Shown: piece after piece, positions 23,331 through 31,922 of the stretch | Numbering within the stretch: position 1 is the first letter of the stretch | Layout of the letters: every line of letters starts with the position of its first letter | NCBI RefSeq assembly: GCF_000420245.1 | Contig: NZ_ATUO01000007.1 | Span: 1 to 44,141 of the forward strand | From: Psychromonas hadalis ATCC BAA-638 | Lineage (GTDB): Bacteria > Pseudomonadota > Gammaproteobacteria > Enterobacterales > Psychromonadaceae | Direction of reading: 5' to 3' | DNA: 44,141 nt | Notes under the pieces: model-generated | Seen by the model: the letters and a program-made list of their open reading frames with translations, nothing else | Told to the model about the DNA's origin: nothing | Databases searched by the model: none | Program-made: the position numbers and the translations under genes

Positions 23331-24340
23331 GTAAAACGCCCAGTTTAGAAAGTTTAATATATCGAGCAAAAACAACATTAAAAAACAACACTGGGGTAGA
23401 TAATCCTGCGATTAATGCCTTAGCTTGTGCGGTGGGAGGTGTTGCTTTTGGTCAGTATGCTTATGCCGATTATCTGTTTAAACAGATGCACCCTGAGACC
23501 TGTAATGAAGAGTGGTTATACCTGCATGCACAACGACTGAAAGTTGATCGCATCTCACAGTTTTTTGCGACAGGGACAATCAACTTTTTACAAACTAGTG
23601 GTGTTGTATCTATTCCGACTGACACTATAGTGAGAACTTCAGATAATAAAGAGTATAAAGTTACCACCGCTATCAACTCAGATATCTCTGTTCCTGTTAA
23701 AGCACTATTACCTAATGTGGAGGGTAATTTACCTTCAGGTGAAATACTCTATTTAGTGACAGCGGTAACTGGTTTACACCCTGAAAGTATCAGCAGTAAT
23801 GAAATTAATGGTGGGGCTGATATAGAGAATGTGGAGCATTGGCGCGATCGAGTTGTTCAGGCATTTAATGAAAAACAGATCGTTGGTCGCTTAGTTGATT
23901 ATGAGTTTTGGGCGAAATCTGCACATGCTAATGTTGATTATGCATGGGGCTTAGATAACACCCCATTATTGGGGCAAGTCACGGTGTATATTGGTCAACG
24001 AGAAAGTGATCCCCTAGTAGATGAACAAATCAGGGTCATTGTTCAAAATTATATTGATGCTAATCGTTTAGCAGGGTGTCATGTTTTTGCAACGTTGCCG
24101 ACATTGAAGCCTGTTGCTATCGTTATTTCAGGCATTTCTGATCTTACCGTTCGCAAAAATATTGATATTGCGTTACAGCAATTTTTTAATAATCGACTAG
24201 ATAATCGAAGCCCGATGATGGCCAATGAAATCTCAACCATTATTAGTGCAATCACCACTAACTTTACATTCAACTTTCCGAATAATACAACCACCTTTGC
24301 GGATAATGAGCTGTTAACTTTTGGTGGTGTCACATGGTGA
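23327..24340 (+). CDS. Baseplate J-like protein (Mu gp47-like)
   Basis: 337 residues. SLESLIYRAKTTLKNNTGVD at the start and GATGTINF-like FATGTINFLQTSGVVSIPTD with EGNLPSGEILYL follow the Baseplate_J pattern. EHWRDRVVQAFNEKQIVGRL and the AYGAWGL-type NVDYAWGLDNTPLLGQVTVY are the conserved core. It connects the central hub to tail-fibre bearing proteins. It overlaps genes on both sides by four to seven bases. Confidence 0.9.
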   Translation: MSKTPSLESLIYRAKTTLKNNTGVDNPAINALACAVGGVAFGQYAYADYLFKQMHPETCNEEWLYLHAQRLKVDRISQFFATGTINFLQTSGVVSIPTDTIVRTSDNKEYKVTTAINSDISVPVKALLPNVEGNLPSGEILYLVTAVTGLHPESISSNEINGGADIENVEHWRDRVVQAFNEKQIVGRLVDYEFWAKSAHANVDYAWGLDNTPLLGQVTVYIGQRESDPLVDEQIRVIVQNYIDANRLAGCHVFATLPTLKPVAIVISGISDLTVRKNIDIALQQFFNNRLDNRSPMMANEISTIISAITTNFTFNFPNNTTTFADNELLTFGGVTW

Positions 24341-24792
24341 TAGAGCAACAACTTTACTCAAAAGATAACTTTAAACAAGCTATCTCCGCTTTGTTACCTA
24401 CAGGGCAATATTGGCAGTATCAGCAAGGTGATGCGCTGGATGGAATATTGGAAGGGATGGGGGTTGAATTTAAAACAATTCATGACGAAACCAAGTTAGA
24501 TTTTTTAGATGTGCCAGATAATAACAATACAGGTTGGAAGTTGTCTGATTACCAAACACTATTAAACACTAGTGAGGTGGTAGGCAATGTTTATGATGAT
24601 AGCAGTACACCAAATTTAATCTATATCGACTTTAGCGCGGGTTATACGGTGGGTGACTTAATGAAAAAGTTAGATAGTTATCGGTTACCACATACTAATT
24701 TTTGTTGTACCTATACCCACCAAAAAACAATATATATAGCAGTGTGTAGGCAATCATTACATATTAATCGAAGAGTATTGAGGGCTGTTTAA
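24334..24792 (+). CDS. Mu gp48-like tail protein (DUF2313/YmfQ)
   Basis: 152 residues. LLPTGQYWQYQQGDALDGIL near the N-terminus and the FLDVPDNNNTGWKLSDYQTL region match the gp48/YmfQ family that follows gp47 in Mu-like phages. The C-terminus is basic (LHINRRVLRAV). It is coupled to the fibre gene by TAATG at 24790-24794. Confidence 0.75.
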   Translation: MVIEQQLYSKDNFKQAISALLPTGQYWQYQQGDALDGILEGMGVEFKTIHDETKLDFLDVPDNNNTGWKLSDYQTLLNTSEVVGNVYDDSSTPNLIYIDFSAGYTVGDLMKKLDSYRLPHTNFCCTYTHQKTIYIAVCRQSLHINRRVLRAV

Positions 24793-25304
24793 TGTCATTA
24801 ATCATTACAGAAATTGGGCTTGAGAAAGCCATGCAAGCAGATGAGCAAGGCGTGAGCTTTAAAATTACTCATGTTGGGGTAGGGCTAAATGGTTATACAC
24901 CCGATAAAAAAATGAGTGCATTACAAAATGAATTTAAACGCGTTGAAATCGCTGGAGGAACACAAGTAGCCGGTAATCAAATTCATTTAACTGCACTCTT
25001 TGATGGTGATGAAGAGATTAATGGCCGTGAACTTGGTTTTTATTTAAAAGACGGCACATTGTTTGCCATTGAGAGCCACCCGACGAATTTGCTTACTTAT
25101 AAAAGTCCGAGTTCAAAAGTCATTGAAGCATTTGACTTGATTTTAGAGGGAGTCCCACCGAATAGTATTACTGTTGATAGTACCGGTGACTTAAGCCTGT
25201 ATTACGCAGATACATTTGCGGTGATGGGAACAGCACAAATCAACAATATGCGCAGAACATTAAGCAATTTAGTACAACTTTCAGAATTAAAATTATTGCA
25301 TTAG
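24792..25304 (+). CDS. Tail fibre N-terminal/collar protein
   Basis: 170 residues with the phage tail-collar fibre N-terminus: SLIITEIGLEKAMQADEQGV, TLTHVGVG-like KITHVGVGLNGYTPD, and REIGFYL-like GRELGFYLKDGTLFAIES, as in P2 gpH N-termini. It lacks a long distal shaft, ending NLVQLSELKLLH, so it is probably an adaptor onto which the lectin-like protein downstream is mounted. Confidence 0.8.
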   Translation: MSLIITEIGLEKAMQADEQGVSFKITHVGVGLNGYTPDKKMSALQNEFKRVEIAGGTQVAGNQIHLTALFDGDEEINGRELGFYLKDGTLFAIESHPTNLLTYKSPSSKVIEAFDLILEGVPPNSITVDSTGDLSLYYADTFAVMGTAQINNMRRTLSNLVQLSELKLLH

Positions 25305-25315
25305 GAAAACTGATT

Positions 25316-26341
25316 ATGAGTACAGAGCAAGATATACAAGATTTAGTAAAAGCTACAAATGCACTGACGTTAGTTGCTGAGGGCATAATTGCAAATGGTG
25401 GAGGGTACATTAATTTTGAGAAATCAATTTCAAATGATCCTGCATTTTCTAATGTAGTTAATGTGGTTTCACTAGCTTGCGATGTTGATGTTGATATTAG
25501 TGGGGTCACATGTAACTTTGCCAGTGGCGTAAACATAACTATGCCAGCGTTAACAGTCGGGACAGATTACGCGATTTATGCTACTGAAACTGAGTTAATA
25601 GCCAGCGCAAACTTCACGGTGCCAGATGGCTACACAGCCCAAAACTCGCGCAGAATAGGCGGTTTTCATTACGGAGATAACCGTATTTATCCGCGCTCAT
25701 TTTGGGATCTGAAATTTAAACCTGAATGTAATGACCCACGCGGAATGGTGCGTACATTTCAAGGTTTTTGGGCTGATATTTATCTGCTTAATACCACGCC
25801 TGATTTATTGGGAACGTCAGCCTATAACGCACAAATAGCAGATGGTGCAAGCACTCCAAAAAAACCTGCTGTATTAGGCGGTGATGGAGTTAGTCAGTAT
25901 GCTAACTTTACTCAGTATACCGCTACAAAAATAGCATATGCATATGGGAAAAGGTTGCCTGCACCCGCTGAGTTTTATGCGTTAGCGCTAGGGGCTGTTG
26001 GAGGTCATTCCGCTGGTGTAGATTCAATTAAAACTATTTTTGATGTTGATTCACGTAGTGATATTGATTGTGAGCAAGTGTCTGGCCATTTATATCAATT
26101 TGGTTGCTCAATGGCATCGTTTAACTCAGGCACTATAAGTTGGAAAACCCATGATCCAGAAGAAAATGCAAAGACTTACGTTCATGATTTAAAAGGCGTA
26201 ATGTTTGGTGGGAATTGGAGTGATTACAATGGGGAATCTGGAACATCTGGCGCATCTTGCACGTACTGGATCAGTGTTATCCTACAGTCCCAGGAAAGTA
26301 TGGGTGCTCGATGTATTTGTAACCATTATCAAGGTGTTTAG
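25316..26341 (+). CDS. Receptor-binding tail protein with C-type-lectin/FGE-like domain
   Basis: 341 residues. The N-terminal 110 or so are beta-rich with little similarity. The C-terminal half has a formylglycine-generating-enzyme/C-type-lectin pattern: RLPAPAEFYALALGAVGGHS, then VMFGGNWSDYNGE, and a terminal GARCICNHYQGV. This is how the variable receptor-binding proteins of diversity-generating retroelement (DGR) phages end (GGxW...G(F/A)RC). No reverse transcriptase or template repeat is seen here, so it should be fixed in sequence. AGGAAAAC precedes the ATG. Host recognition is inferred. Confidence 0.72.
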   Translation: MSTEQDIQDLVKATNALTLVAEGIIANGGGYINFEKSISNDPAFSNVVNVVSLACDVDVDISGVTCNFASGVNITMPALTVGTDYAIYATETELIASANFTVPDGYTAQNSRRIGGFHYGDNRIYPRSFWDLKFKPECNDPRGMVRTFQGFWADIYLLNTTPDLLGTSAYNAQIADGASTPKKPAVLGGDGVSQYANFTQYTATKIAYAYGKRLPAPAEFYALALGAVGGHSAGVDSIKTIFDVDSRSDIDCEQVSGHLYQFGCSMASFNSGTISWKTHDPEENAKTYVHDLKGVMFGGNWSDYNGESGTSGASCTYWISVILQSQESMGARCICNHYQGV

Positions 26342-26350
26342 GAGAAAGTT

Positions 26351-26587
26351 ATGCGCGGACAAACAAAAATAATCAACACGGTAACCGATAAACAAACAGC
26401 GGGTATTTCACAAGCTGATATCATCAAACAAGCAACAATCAACGTGCGTTATGACGATGCAATTTATCCAGATGACTACGACCACATGCAGATAAAAGAG
26501 GGTGATGAGGGATACATTGAGCCTATTTATCGCTTTGAAAAAGAAATTGACCAAGGCGTATTAGACCGATTTGAAATCACGTTATAG
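26351..26587 (+). CDS. Tail fibre accessory protein, hypothetical
   Basis: 78 residues, acidic, soluble (YDDAIYPDDYDHMQIKEGDE). Nine bases after the lectin-like gene with AGGAGAAAG before its ATG. Position suggests a chaperone or cap for the receptor-binding protein. Family not recognised. A terminator follows. Confidence 0.6.
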   Translation: MRGQTKIINTVTDKQTAGISQADIIKQATINVRYDDAIYPDDYDHMQIKEGDEGYIEPIYRFEKEIDQGVLDRFEITL

Positions 26588-26601
26588 TTATTCTTAAATA
26601 A

Positions 26602-26634
26602 AAAGGGAGTAATTTCTATCTCTTTTTATTTCCC
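26602..26634 (+). terminator. Intrinsic terminator after the fibre genes
   Basis: AAAGGGAG (26602-26609) pairs, with two G-T pairs, with CTCTTTTT (26620-26627), and a T-rich stretch follows (ATTTCCC). Weak but in the expected place. Confidence 0.5.
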
Positions 26635-26686
26635 ACTTTTATAACCATTTACTAAAATATCAACCCCTCGCAACATCTAATAAGCT

Positions 26687-26736
26687 CCGTTATCTTACTC
26701 ATAGTAAAAGCAATTAACTAAAAAGTGAGATAACGG
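26687..26736 (+). promoter_or_regulatory. Inverted repeat covering the lysis-cassette ribosome-binding region
   Basis: CCGTTATCTTAC (26687-26698) and GTGAGATAACGG (26725-26736) match at 11 of 12 positions and the second arm touches the ATG at 26737. The folded transcript would bury the only purine-rich start signal (GTGAGA). It likely tunes or delays translation of the first lysis gene. Confidence 0.6.
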
Positions 26737-27012
26737 ATGCCACCGCAAGACTCAGTAAAAACACAGCTCGCTATTCAGGCTCTGGAACAAGGGCAACAAG
26801 ATAGCCGAAAAGTATTAGATAAAGTCTCTGACTCATTAGATGAGCTGATCAATATGCAAAAGTCTCATGAGGTTTTTCATGCAAAAGTAACAGGGAAATT
26901 GGACTCCTACAAAGAACGCATCAATAAAATAGAAACCAATCAAACGTGGGTGACCCGTTTAGTCGTGGCTGCCGTTGTTGTTAAAGTCCTTTCAATAGTA
27001 TGGAGTATGTAA
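26737..27012 (+). CDS. Coiled-coil membrane protein, lysis cassette
   Basis: 91 residues. A long charged helix (about 10-65, VLDKVSDSLDELINMQKSHE and more) ends in one membrane helix (about 70-88, TRLVVAAVVVKVLSIVW). This is the XhlA/holin-associated layout. It opens the lysis cassette and its TAATG stop-start overlap couples it to the peptidase. Whether it is a holin, an antiholin or a scaffold cannot be decided from sequence. Confidence 0.6.
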   Translation: MPPQDSVKTQLAIQALEQGQQDSRKVLDKVSDSLDELINMQKSHEVFHAKVTGKLDSYKERINKIETNQTWVTRLVVAAVVVKVLSIVWSM

Positions 27013-27404
27013 TGCCCAAATATTCAACGCGTTCACAAACAAAATTAGCGCAGTGTCACCCATTGCTTCAACAGGTATTTAACCAGGTGATTAAAACAGT
27101 TGATAACACCATTATCGAAGGACATCGTCCTAAAGCCAAACAAAACAGCCTGTTTTCCGAGGGGAAGAGCCAGCTTAAATACCCCAAAGGTAAGCATAAT
27201 TCACTCCCTTCATTGGCAGTGGATGCCGCGCCTTATCCCATTAATTGGAATGACCGAGAGCGTGCCACTTTGTTTGCAGGGTACGTTTTAGGTGTTGCTG
27301 CTGAAATGGGTATTAAATTGCGTTGGGGAGGTGACTGGAACATGAACTTTGAAACCAAAGATAACAATTTTGATGATCTCTGGCATTTTGAGTTGGTGTT
27401 ATGA
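27012..27404 (+). CDS. M15-family peptidoglycan peptidase (endolysin)
   Basis: 130 residues from ATG 27012 (MPKYSTRSQTKLAQCHPLLQ). The M15 zinc site is readable: SLAVDAAPYP (His-to-Asp/Ser type, with preceding GKHNSLPS supplying His), then WGGDWNMN and DLWHFELV with the second His. It resembles phage L-alanyl-D-glutamate or D-Ala-D-Ala peptidases (about 130 residues). It degrades the cell wall for lysis. Confidence 0.85.
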   Translation: MPKYSTRSQTKLAQCHPLLQQVFNQVIKTVDNTIIEGHRPKAKQNSLFSEGKSQLKYPKGKHNSLPSLAVDAAPYPINWNDRERATLFAGYVLGVAAEMGIKLRWGGDWNMNFETKDNNFDDLWHFELVL

Positions 27405-27628
27405 CATGGGCGGAAGCGTTCAACAACTGGCGCATTTTTCCCAGGCTAATTGCATTTTTCATGGCGTATATGTGGTTGCAGTTTAACAGCTACTTTTTCT
27501 CTATACCGATGGCAGAGCAAGCGGAATGGGCGCTAGTGCAATATGGTGTTATCACCGCCACCTTTATTGGTTTTGCAAAATTCTACATGGAAACAGGAGG
27601 CAAACATGCCAATCACAATACTCCTTAG
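27401..27628 (+). CDS. Putative holin, two membrane segments
   Basis: 75 residues. Membrane helices lie at about 13-33 (FPRLIAFFMAYMWLQFNSYF) and 43-62 (WALVQYGVITATFIGFAKFY). It overlaps the endolysin stop (ATGA) and precedes the spanins, the usual holin place. It ends KHANHNTP. NNWRIFPR at the start is a motif I associate with a family of small phage holins. Confidence 0.7.
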   Translation: MTWAEAFNNWRIFPRLIAFFMAYMWLQFNSYFFSIPMAEQAEWALVQYGVITATFIGFAKFYMETGGKHANHNTP

Positions 27629-28061
27629 TTTGTTAACAGGAAAAGCTAAAAAGCCATTCATTATTATATTGCTCATTGGCGCGGTACTCACTGCATTAAC
27701 CGCTGGTTACTTTTATGTAAAAGCGCAAGGTTATGAAAATGGCTATACCGTTGCAGAGCATAAATATCTACAAGAAAAACAGAAAGCGGTGATCAGTGCG
27801 ATTAAACAGGTTAATCGCAAAAATCAAACCAATAGCGACATAGCCAAAGCCTACTGGCAAAACGAACTGGCTAAAAAACCCAAGATAGAAACCATAGAAA
27901 AAAGGATCATTGAATATGTTGAAGTTAATAATAGTGATGAGTGTTTGCTTAATGATGATGAGTTGTTCATCCTCACCGACCTTATCGATATTGCCAACGG
28001 AACTACAACCGCCCAAGCCGACCATCGACCAAGCCCTGTTGCAACCTTGCCAACCAATTAA
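27606..28061 (+). CDS. Rz-like inner-membrane spanin
   Basis: 151 residues from ATG 27606 (MPITILLSLLTGKAKKPFII). One N-terminal membrane anchor (about 17-37), then a periplasmic coiled coil (YTVAEHKYLQEKQKAVISAI onward), the i-spanin layout. The o-spanin is encoded in the +1 frame inside its 3' third, a pattern seen in many Rz/Rz1 pairs. The last residues are PVATLPTN. Confidence 0.8.
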   Translation: MPITILLSLLTGKAKKPFIIILLIGAVLTALTAGYFYVKAQGYENGYTVAEHKYLQEKQKAVISAIKQVNRKNQTNSDIAKAYWQNELAKKPKIETIEKRIIEYVEVNNSDECLLNDDELFILTDLIDIANGTTTAQADHRPSPVATLPTN

Positions 28062-28182
28062 AGCCCCGACCGCTAAACGTAGAAGTGGTCACCTGTTATG
28101 GAAAAAGCAGTTAATCTTAAATTATGGTGCATGTCGAGACAGACATAATGCACTGGTTGAAATTGTAAAAGGGGCTGATTAG
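27916..28182 (+). CDS. Rz1-like outer-membrane lipoprotein spanin
   Basis: 88 residues from ATG 27916 (MLKLIIVMSVCLMMMSCSSS). The lipobox MMSC gives a lipidated Cys; the mature protein is Pro-rich (PTLSILPTELQPPKPTIDQA), typical of o-spanins. Its reading frame lies partly within the Rz-like gene. Its stop is inside the terminator stem (GCTGATTAG). Confidence 0.82.
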   Translation: MLKLIIVMSVCLMMMSCSSSPTLSILPTELQPPKPTIDQALLQPCQPIKAPTAKRRSGHLLWKKQLILNYGACRDRHNALVEIVKGAD

Positions 28183-28194
28183 CCCCTTTATTTG
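28168..28194. terminator. Terminator after the lysis genes
   Basis: AAAGGGGCT (28168-28176) and AGCCCCTTT (28181-28189) with loop GATT. Both directions have A/T runs, so it can serve the lysis operon and the minus-strand portal/terminase operon. Near-identical sequences stand at 37397 and 39676. Confidence 0.85.
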
Positions 28195-28216
28195 TATCGA
28201 TGATAGTTAGATTTAT

Positions 28217-29179
28217 CTATGCTTCAGCTACATTTAAATTTTCATACTCTTTCAGCTTGATCACCTCAAATCCTGCAAAATCATTTAGCTCTAATAAAAT
28301 TTCACCAATCGGTTTGATCTCATTTTTATAGAACATTTTATCAACCTTGTTCAGGTCACCAACGGGGCTAAACCCTTCACGGACAATGCTCATTAGATCC
28401 AGTGGAATACGGTGAGCGGATAAAATATCCCCCGTGGTGACGTTCTTCATCTTGCTGAATTCATCTTTAGCATCTAACTGGCCAACAGGAATTAGCTCAG
28501 GTTTCTCGCCATCTTTGCCTTTACCGTTAATAAACATGTTTTTAAAGTTGCCTAACCCTTTGGCACTGTTTAGCTTGGCGATGATCTCCTTTTCCTGATC
28601 ATCGGTTAAGTTGGGGTTATTCATGTAAAGCAAAAATCCAGAGTGTGCGCCATTGAGATAATACTTACGGCGGAACAAAGTAGCATCTTCGTTTAACCAC
28701 ACACTGCTCAGTGATGCAAAGTATTGCGGAATGCCGTAAATCTCTTGGGTTACGTCATACTCCATCAAATGGAATACTTGCCCCTCTTTGTAATCGATTG
28801 TTTGGCTTTCTGTTTTATAAGAGTAACAATCAACTTTCTCTCGTCTGCGCATATACATGGCAGGTAGGTGTTTAAAACTAATGTCACCCAGCCCATTAAC
28901 GACTCTCAAAAGATAAGCATTACCAAAAACACCAAAGTCAAATAACCAACGGTTGCAATCACGTTTACTTAACTTGCCTTTGATTAACTCAAGGGTAGCA
29001 CTGACCATATTACGTTTGGCATAAATAGCGGAGGAGTGCATTGCATTGGCGCGCAGTGTTTTGGCTAATCCCTCCAATGAAACGGGAGGCTCAAAGTAAC
29101 CATCTACTAATGCGCTTTCTACATAGTCCATAATATCGGACTTTAATACCGACTGTGGCTCGCCAAATTCAATCATCAT
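28217..29179 (-). CDS. Q: Portal protein (P2 gpQ-like)
   Basis: 320 residues, near P2 gpQ (344). Features include NRWLFDFGVFGNAYLLRV, FHLMEYDVTQEIYGIPQY and NEDATLFRRKYYLNGAHSGF, then DILSAHRIPLDLMSIVREGF, the conserved C-terminal core. It forms the dodecameric DNA-entry channel in the head. It follows terminase by five bases on the same strand. Confidence 0.93.
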   Translation of the reverse strand: MMIEFGEPQSVLKSDIMDYVESALVDGYFEPPVSLEGLAKTLRANAMHSSAIYAKRNMVSATLELIKGKLSKRDCNRWLFDFGVFGNAYLLRVVNGLGDISFKHLPAMYMRRREKVDCYSYKTESQTIDYKEGQVFHLMEYDVTQEIYGIPQYFASLSSVWLNEDATLFRRKYYLNGAHSGFLLYMNNPNLTDDQEKEIIAKLNSAKGLGNFKNMFINGKGKDGEKPELIPVGQLDAKDEFSKMKNVTTGDILSAHRIPLDLMSIVREGFSPVGDLNKVDKMFYKNEIKPIGEILLELNDFAGFEVIKLKEYENLNVAEA

Positions 29180-29184
29180 TTTTG

Positions 29185-30924
29185 TTAATCTCCCATCGAC
29201 ACGGTTGGTGTGACATCTTGGTGAATATTTATCCCCTCTAAACTCAGCAACTGCATAATCGCCATTGCTAAATCTGCGTGAGAGGTATCTTTTGTTCGTT
29301 GTGCGGTAAAAGTGGGTTGGTTGCTGTTTTTAGTGACACTGCGTTTTACCATCAAAAATGCGTGTACTACGTCATCCCACGTCACATCAAATTGCAAGCG
29401 ACCTGCGCCAATCACCTCACGGGCTTTGTAGGTCATGTGTGCTTTGGTATTAATACTGTATTGAATCAGCGTAACCCGTGGAAAGAACACCTCGACCAAT
29501 TCAGACACGGGGCCGCCGATGCCTGAAACATCCATGGCAATTTCAGTGACATTGTATTTGTCACAGAGCGCTTTTAACTCATCGGCTTGTCCTTGGTAAC
29601 TGACCCCTGATAAACGCAATTTTTCAATCAATCGGAATGCACCACCTTTTCGTTTTGGTGGCAGGGCAACCACAACGGCCGCTTCATCACCTACGCCAGA
29701 TGGGTCGTATCCAATCCAAACAGGCATGCGACCAACAGGACGAGGCGAATCCATCTCGACATCTTTCCAATCGCTGGCATCGACTTTGCAATTCATTAAA
29801 TCTTTTACGTTGAAAGCGGATTGCGCATCATCCAAAAATACACAGCGCAGTAAGTTATCAAACACCTCTTTAAGCGGATATTTTTTGTGTAGTCTTTTCA
29901 GATTAAAGAAAGTTGCACCGCCCTCAATCGCATCATCCACGGTGATCATTTGGCGATAGATATCATCAACGCCCAATAGCCCGTCTTTTAATGCTTCATG
30001 ACTGATATCAATATTGTCGGCTTTGTTGCCTGCCCATTTGGGATACGCTTCATGGCCAATGCTTGAGGGTGTAGAAAGATAGGTAGTGCGCCATTTATCG
30101 TGAATGGAAACGCCACCGATTAAATCATCAACTTGTTTAAATCTTGGTATCCAAAAAGCTTCATCAATATACAGATGACCGTTAAAGCCTTGACCTGTGC
30201 GCGCATTGGTAGAAAGAAAGTTTAAAATTGCACCGTTGCTCAGATGGATTTCGTCTTTACCGCGCAGGTCAACATCACCAATCTCTAAGGCAAACATGCG
30301 GATGTAGTTTTTGAATATTTCAGATTGCTTTTTAGACGCAGATAAAAAGACTTGGTTATCACCCGTCAACACCGCATCTTCAAAGGCTTCAAACGCAAAT
30401 AGATAGGTTAAGCCGATTTGACGCGATTTAAGATAAAAACGCATCCAGTTTAGGGCAGGGTCGTTTTTAGTTTCAATTATTTTTAATTGGTATTTGAAGA
30501 ACGTTTTGTTTTTGTACTCATCAAGCATCTCTTTAGTGATGCTTGAAATATCATTTTTTACTTTATTGTTTTTACGCCCTTTGTTGGTCCCATCTTTAGC
30601 ATTGCCACCATGAAACACTTTTTTCGGATTACCCATATGAAACTTCAATAGCAAATCTAACTCTTTAAGTTGCCTGTCGGTTTTCTCATCAACCCATGTT
30701 AAATAAACAATACGCTGACGGGTAACTTGCTCAGGTGGTGCATCATCACGCAGAGCTTTCCAGCCAAATTTAGCAATCCAACTTTGTACCGTGCGGTCGG
30801 TGATGCGTATCTCTTGTGCTATTTCGTTGGCGGTTCGCTGGCACAGGTATAACCCCAACGCTTTTGTTTGTTGCGTTGTGTAAAGGATGTTTGTGTTTTC
30901 GAGTGGTGGGTTTAATTCTGGCAT
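29185..30924 (-). CDS. P: Terminase large subunit (P2 gpP-like)
   Basis: 579 residues from ATG 30922-30924 (MPELNPPLENTNILYT); a GTG ten codons further upstream is possible. The N-terminal HTH-like region (QRTANEIAQEIRITDRTVQS) precedes the ATPase: degenerate Walker A KSRQIGLTY and Walker B GHLYIDEAFW. The nuclease domain starts WIGYDPSGVGDEAA, with Asp in the usual place. It packages DNA into the prohead. Divergent from the capsid scaffold gene. Confidence 0.93.
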   Translation of the reverse strand: MPELNPPLENTNILYTTQQTKALGLYLCQRTANEIAQEIRITDRTVQSWIAKFGWKALRDDAPPEQVTRQRIVYLTWVDEKTDRQLKELDLLLKFHMGNPKKVFHGGNAKDGTNKGRKNNKVKNDISSITKEMLDEYKNKTFFKYQLKIIETKNDPALNWMRFYLKSRQIGLTYLFAFEAFEDAVLTGDNQVFLSASKKQSEIFKNYIRMFALEIGDVDLRGKDEIHLSNGAILNFLSTNARTGQGFNGHLYIDEAFWIPRFKQVDDLIGGVSIHDKWRTTYLSTPSSIGHEAYPKWAGNKADNIDISHEALKDGLLGVDDIYRQMITVDDAIEGGATFFNLKRLHKKYPLKEVFDNLLRCVFLDDAQSAFNVKDLMNCKVDASDWKDVEMDSPRPVGRMPVWIGYDPSGVGDEAAVVVALPPKRKGGAFRLIEKLRLSGVSYQGQADELKALCDKYNVTEIAMDVSGIGGPVSELVEVFFPRVTLIQYSINTKAHMTYKAREVIGAGRLQFDVTWDDVVHAFLMVKRSVTKNSNQPTFTAQRTKDTSHADLAMAIMQLLSLEGINIHQDVTPTVSMGD

Positions 30925-31076
30925 GTCGGCAGTATGCAAGCTCAGCCAACACACCGCGCTAAGCGTTTATTTTATATTCCCCCCCTAAAACCACAGTAGA
31001 TATAAACAGTGTCAAAACCTAGTTAAAGTGAAACTCAATAAAAAGCGAACCCCATTCATTAGCTAGTAGGTGTTGT

Positions 31077-31880
31077 ATGTTCAAAACTGATTTTATTTGT
31101 ATTTTAACGGCAGGGCATACGGTAGATGGGCGTGAAATTGCACAAGAAATTTTAGACCAAATTGCTGAAACCTATAACCCTGAAACCTATAACGCACGCA
31201 TTAATATTGATCACAGCTCATACAGTTCAAAACTGGGTAGCGTGTTAGCGGTAAAAGTTGACGGTAATAAATTATTAGCGCAACTCAAGCCGAATGATTT
31301 TTTCTTATACCTGATTCAGCAAGGGCAGTATCTACATACCTCTTGTGAAATTGTGATGGACTTTGCCAAAACAGGTAAAGCGTATTTAACAGGGTTAGCC
31401 GTCACGGATGAGCCTGCAAGTTTAGGTACGACTGAATTACATCTTTCAAATAAACAGTCTGGTACGCAATTATTTAATACCGATGATGGCATCACGCCAC
31501 CCAAACCAACCCTGTTAAATAAATTACTTAATAAAAAGGACGATGAAATGAGCGATAAAGCGACGCTTGAGATGCTGTCTCAAATGCAAAAAACCAATGC
31601 AGAGCAAACAGTGGCATTAACTGAATTAGCGTCAGGCATGACTTTATTAACTGAAAAGTTAAGCGTTAAGCCTGAAACGGAAGAAAAGCCTGACGGTGAT
31701 AAAAATGAAAGCGCTGAGCTTAAAGAAGTCAAAGAACAGCTTTCTACACTCGCTAGTAAATTTGAAACACAGGGTGAAGAGTTAACTGGCTTTAAAGAAA
31801 CACTTTCAAAAATGACCGATGAACAAGATCGTGATGAAGCCACTGGTGGTGACAAAGATGATGAAGAAGAGATTCTTTAA
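31077..31880 (+). CDS. O: Capsid scaffolding protein/protease (P2 gpO-like)
   Basis: 267 residues. The N-terminal protease domain has AGHTVDGREIAQEILDQIAE, YNARINIDHSSY and ASLGTTELHLS, with the catalytic His and Ser in NIDHSS/GTTEL-type segments of GPO. The C-terminal scaffold part (about 170-267) is acidic and coiled coil. It directs capsid shell size and cleaves the gpN N-terminus. A 152-base divergent promoter region separates it from terminase. Confidence 0.9.
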   Translation: MFKTDFICILTAGHTVDGREIAQEILDQIAETYNPETYNARINIDHSSYSSKLGSVLAVKVDGNKLLAQLKPNDFFLYLIQQGQYLHTSCEIVMDFAKTGKAYLTGLAVTDEPASLGTTELHLSNKQSGTQLFNTDDGITPPKPTLLNKLLNKKDDEMSDKATLEMLSQMQKTNAEQTVALTELASGMTLLTEKLSVKPETEEKPDGDKNESAELKEVKEQLSTLASKFETQGEELTGFKETLSKMTDEQDRDEATGGDKDDEEEIL

Positions 31881-31922
31881 GGTTCATTAACCCATAATTT
31901 TAATTAGCTAGAGAGTAAATAA

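Noticed and set aside
25316-26736. Complete diversity-generating retroelement
   Set aside because: No reverse transcriptase, Avd-like gene or template repeat could be found nearby.
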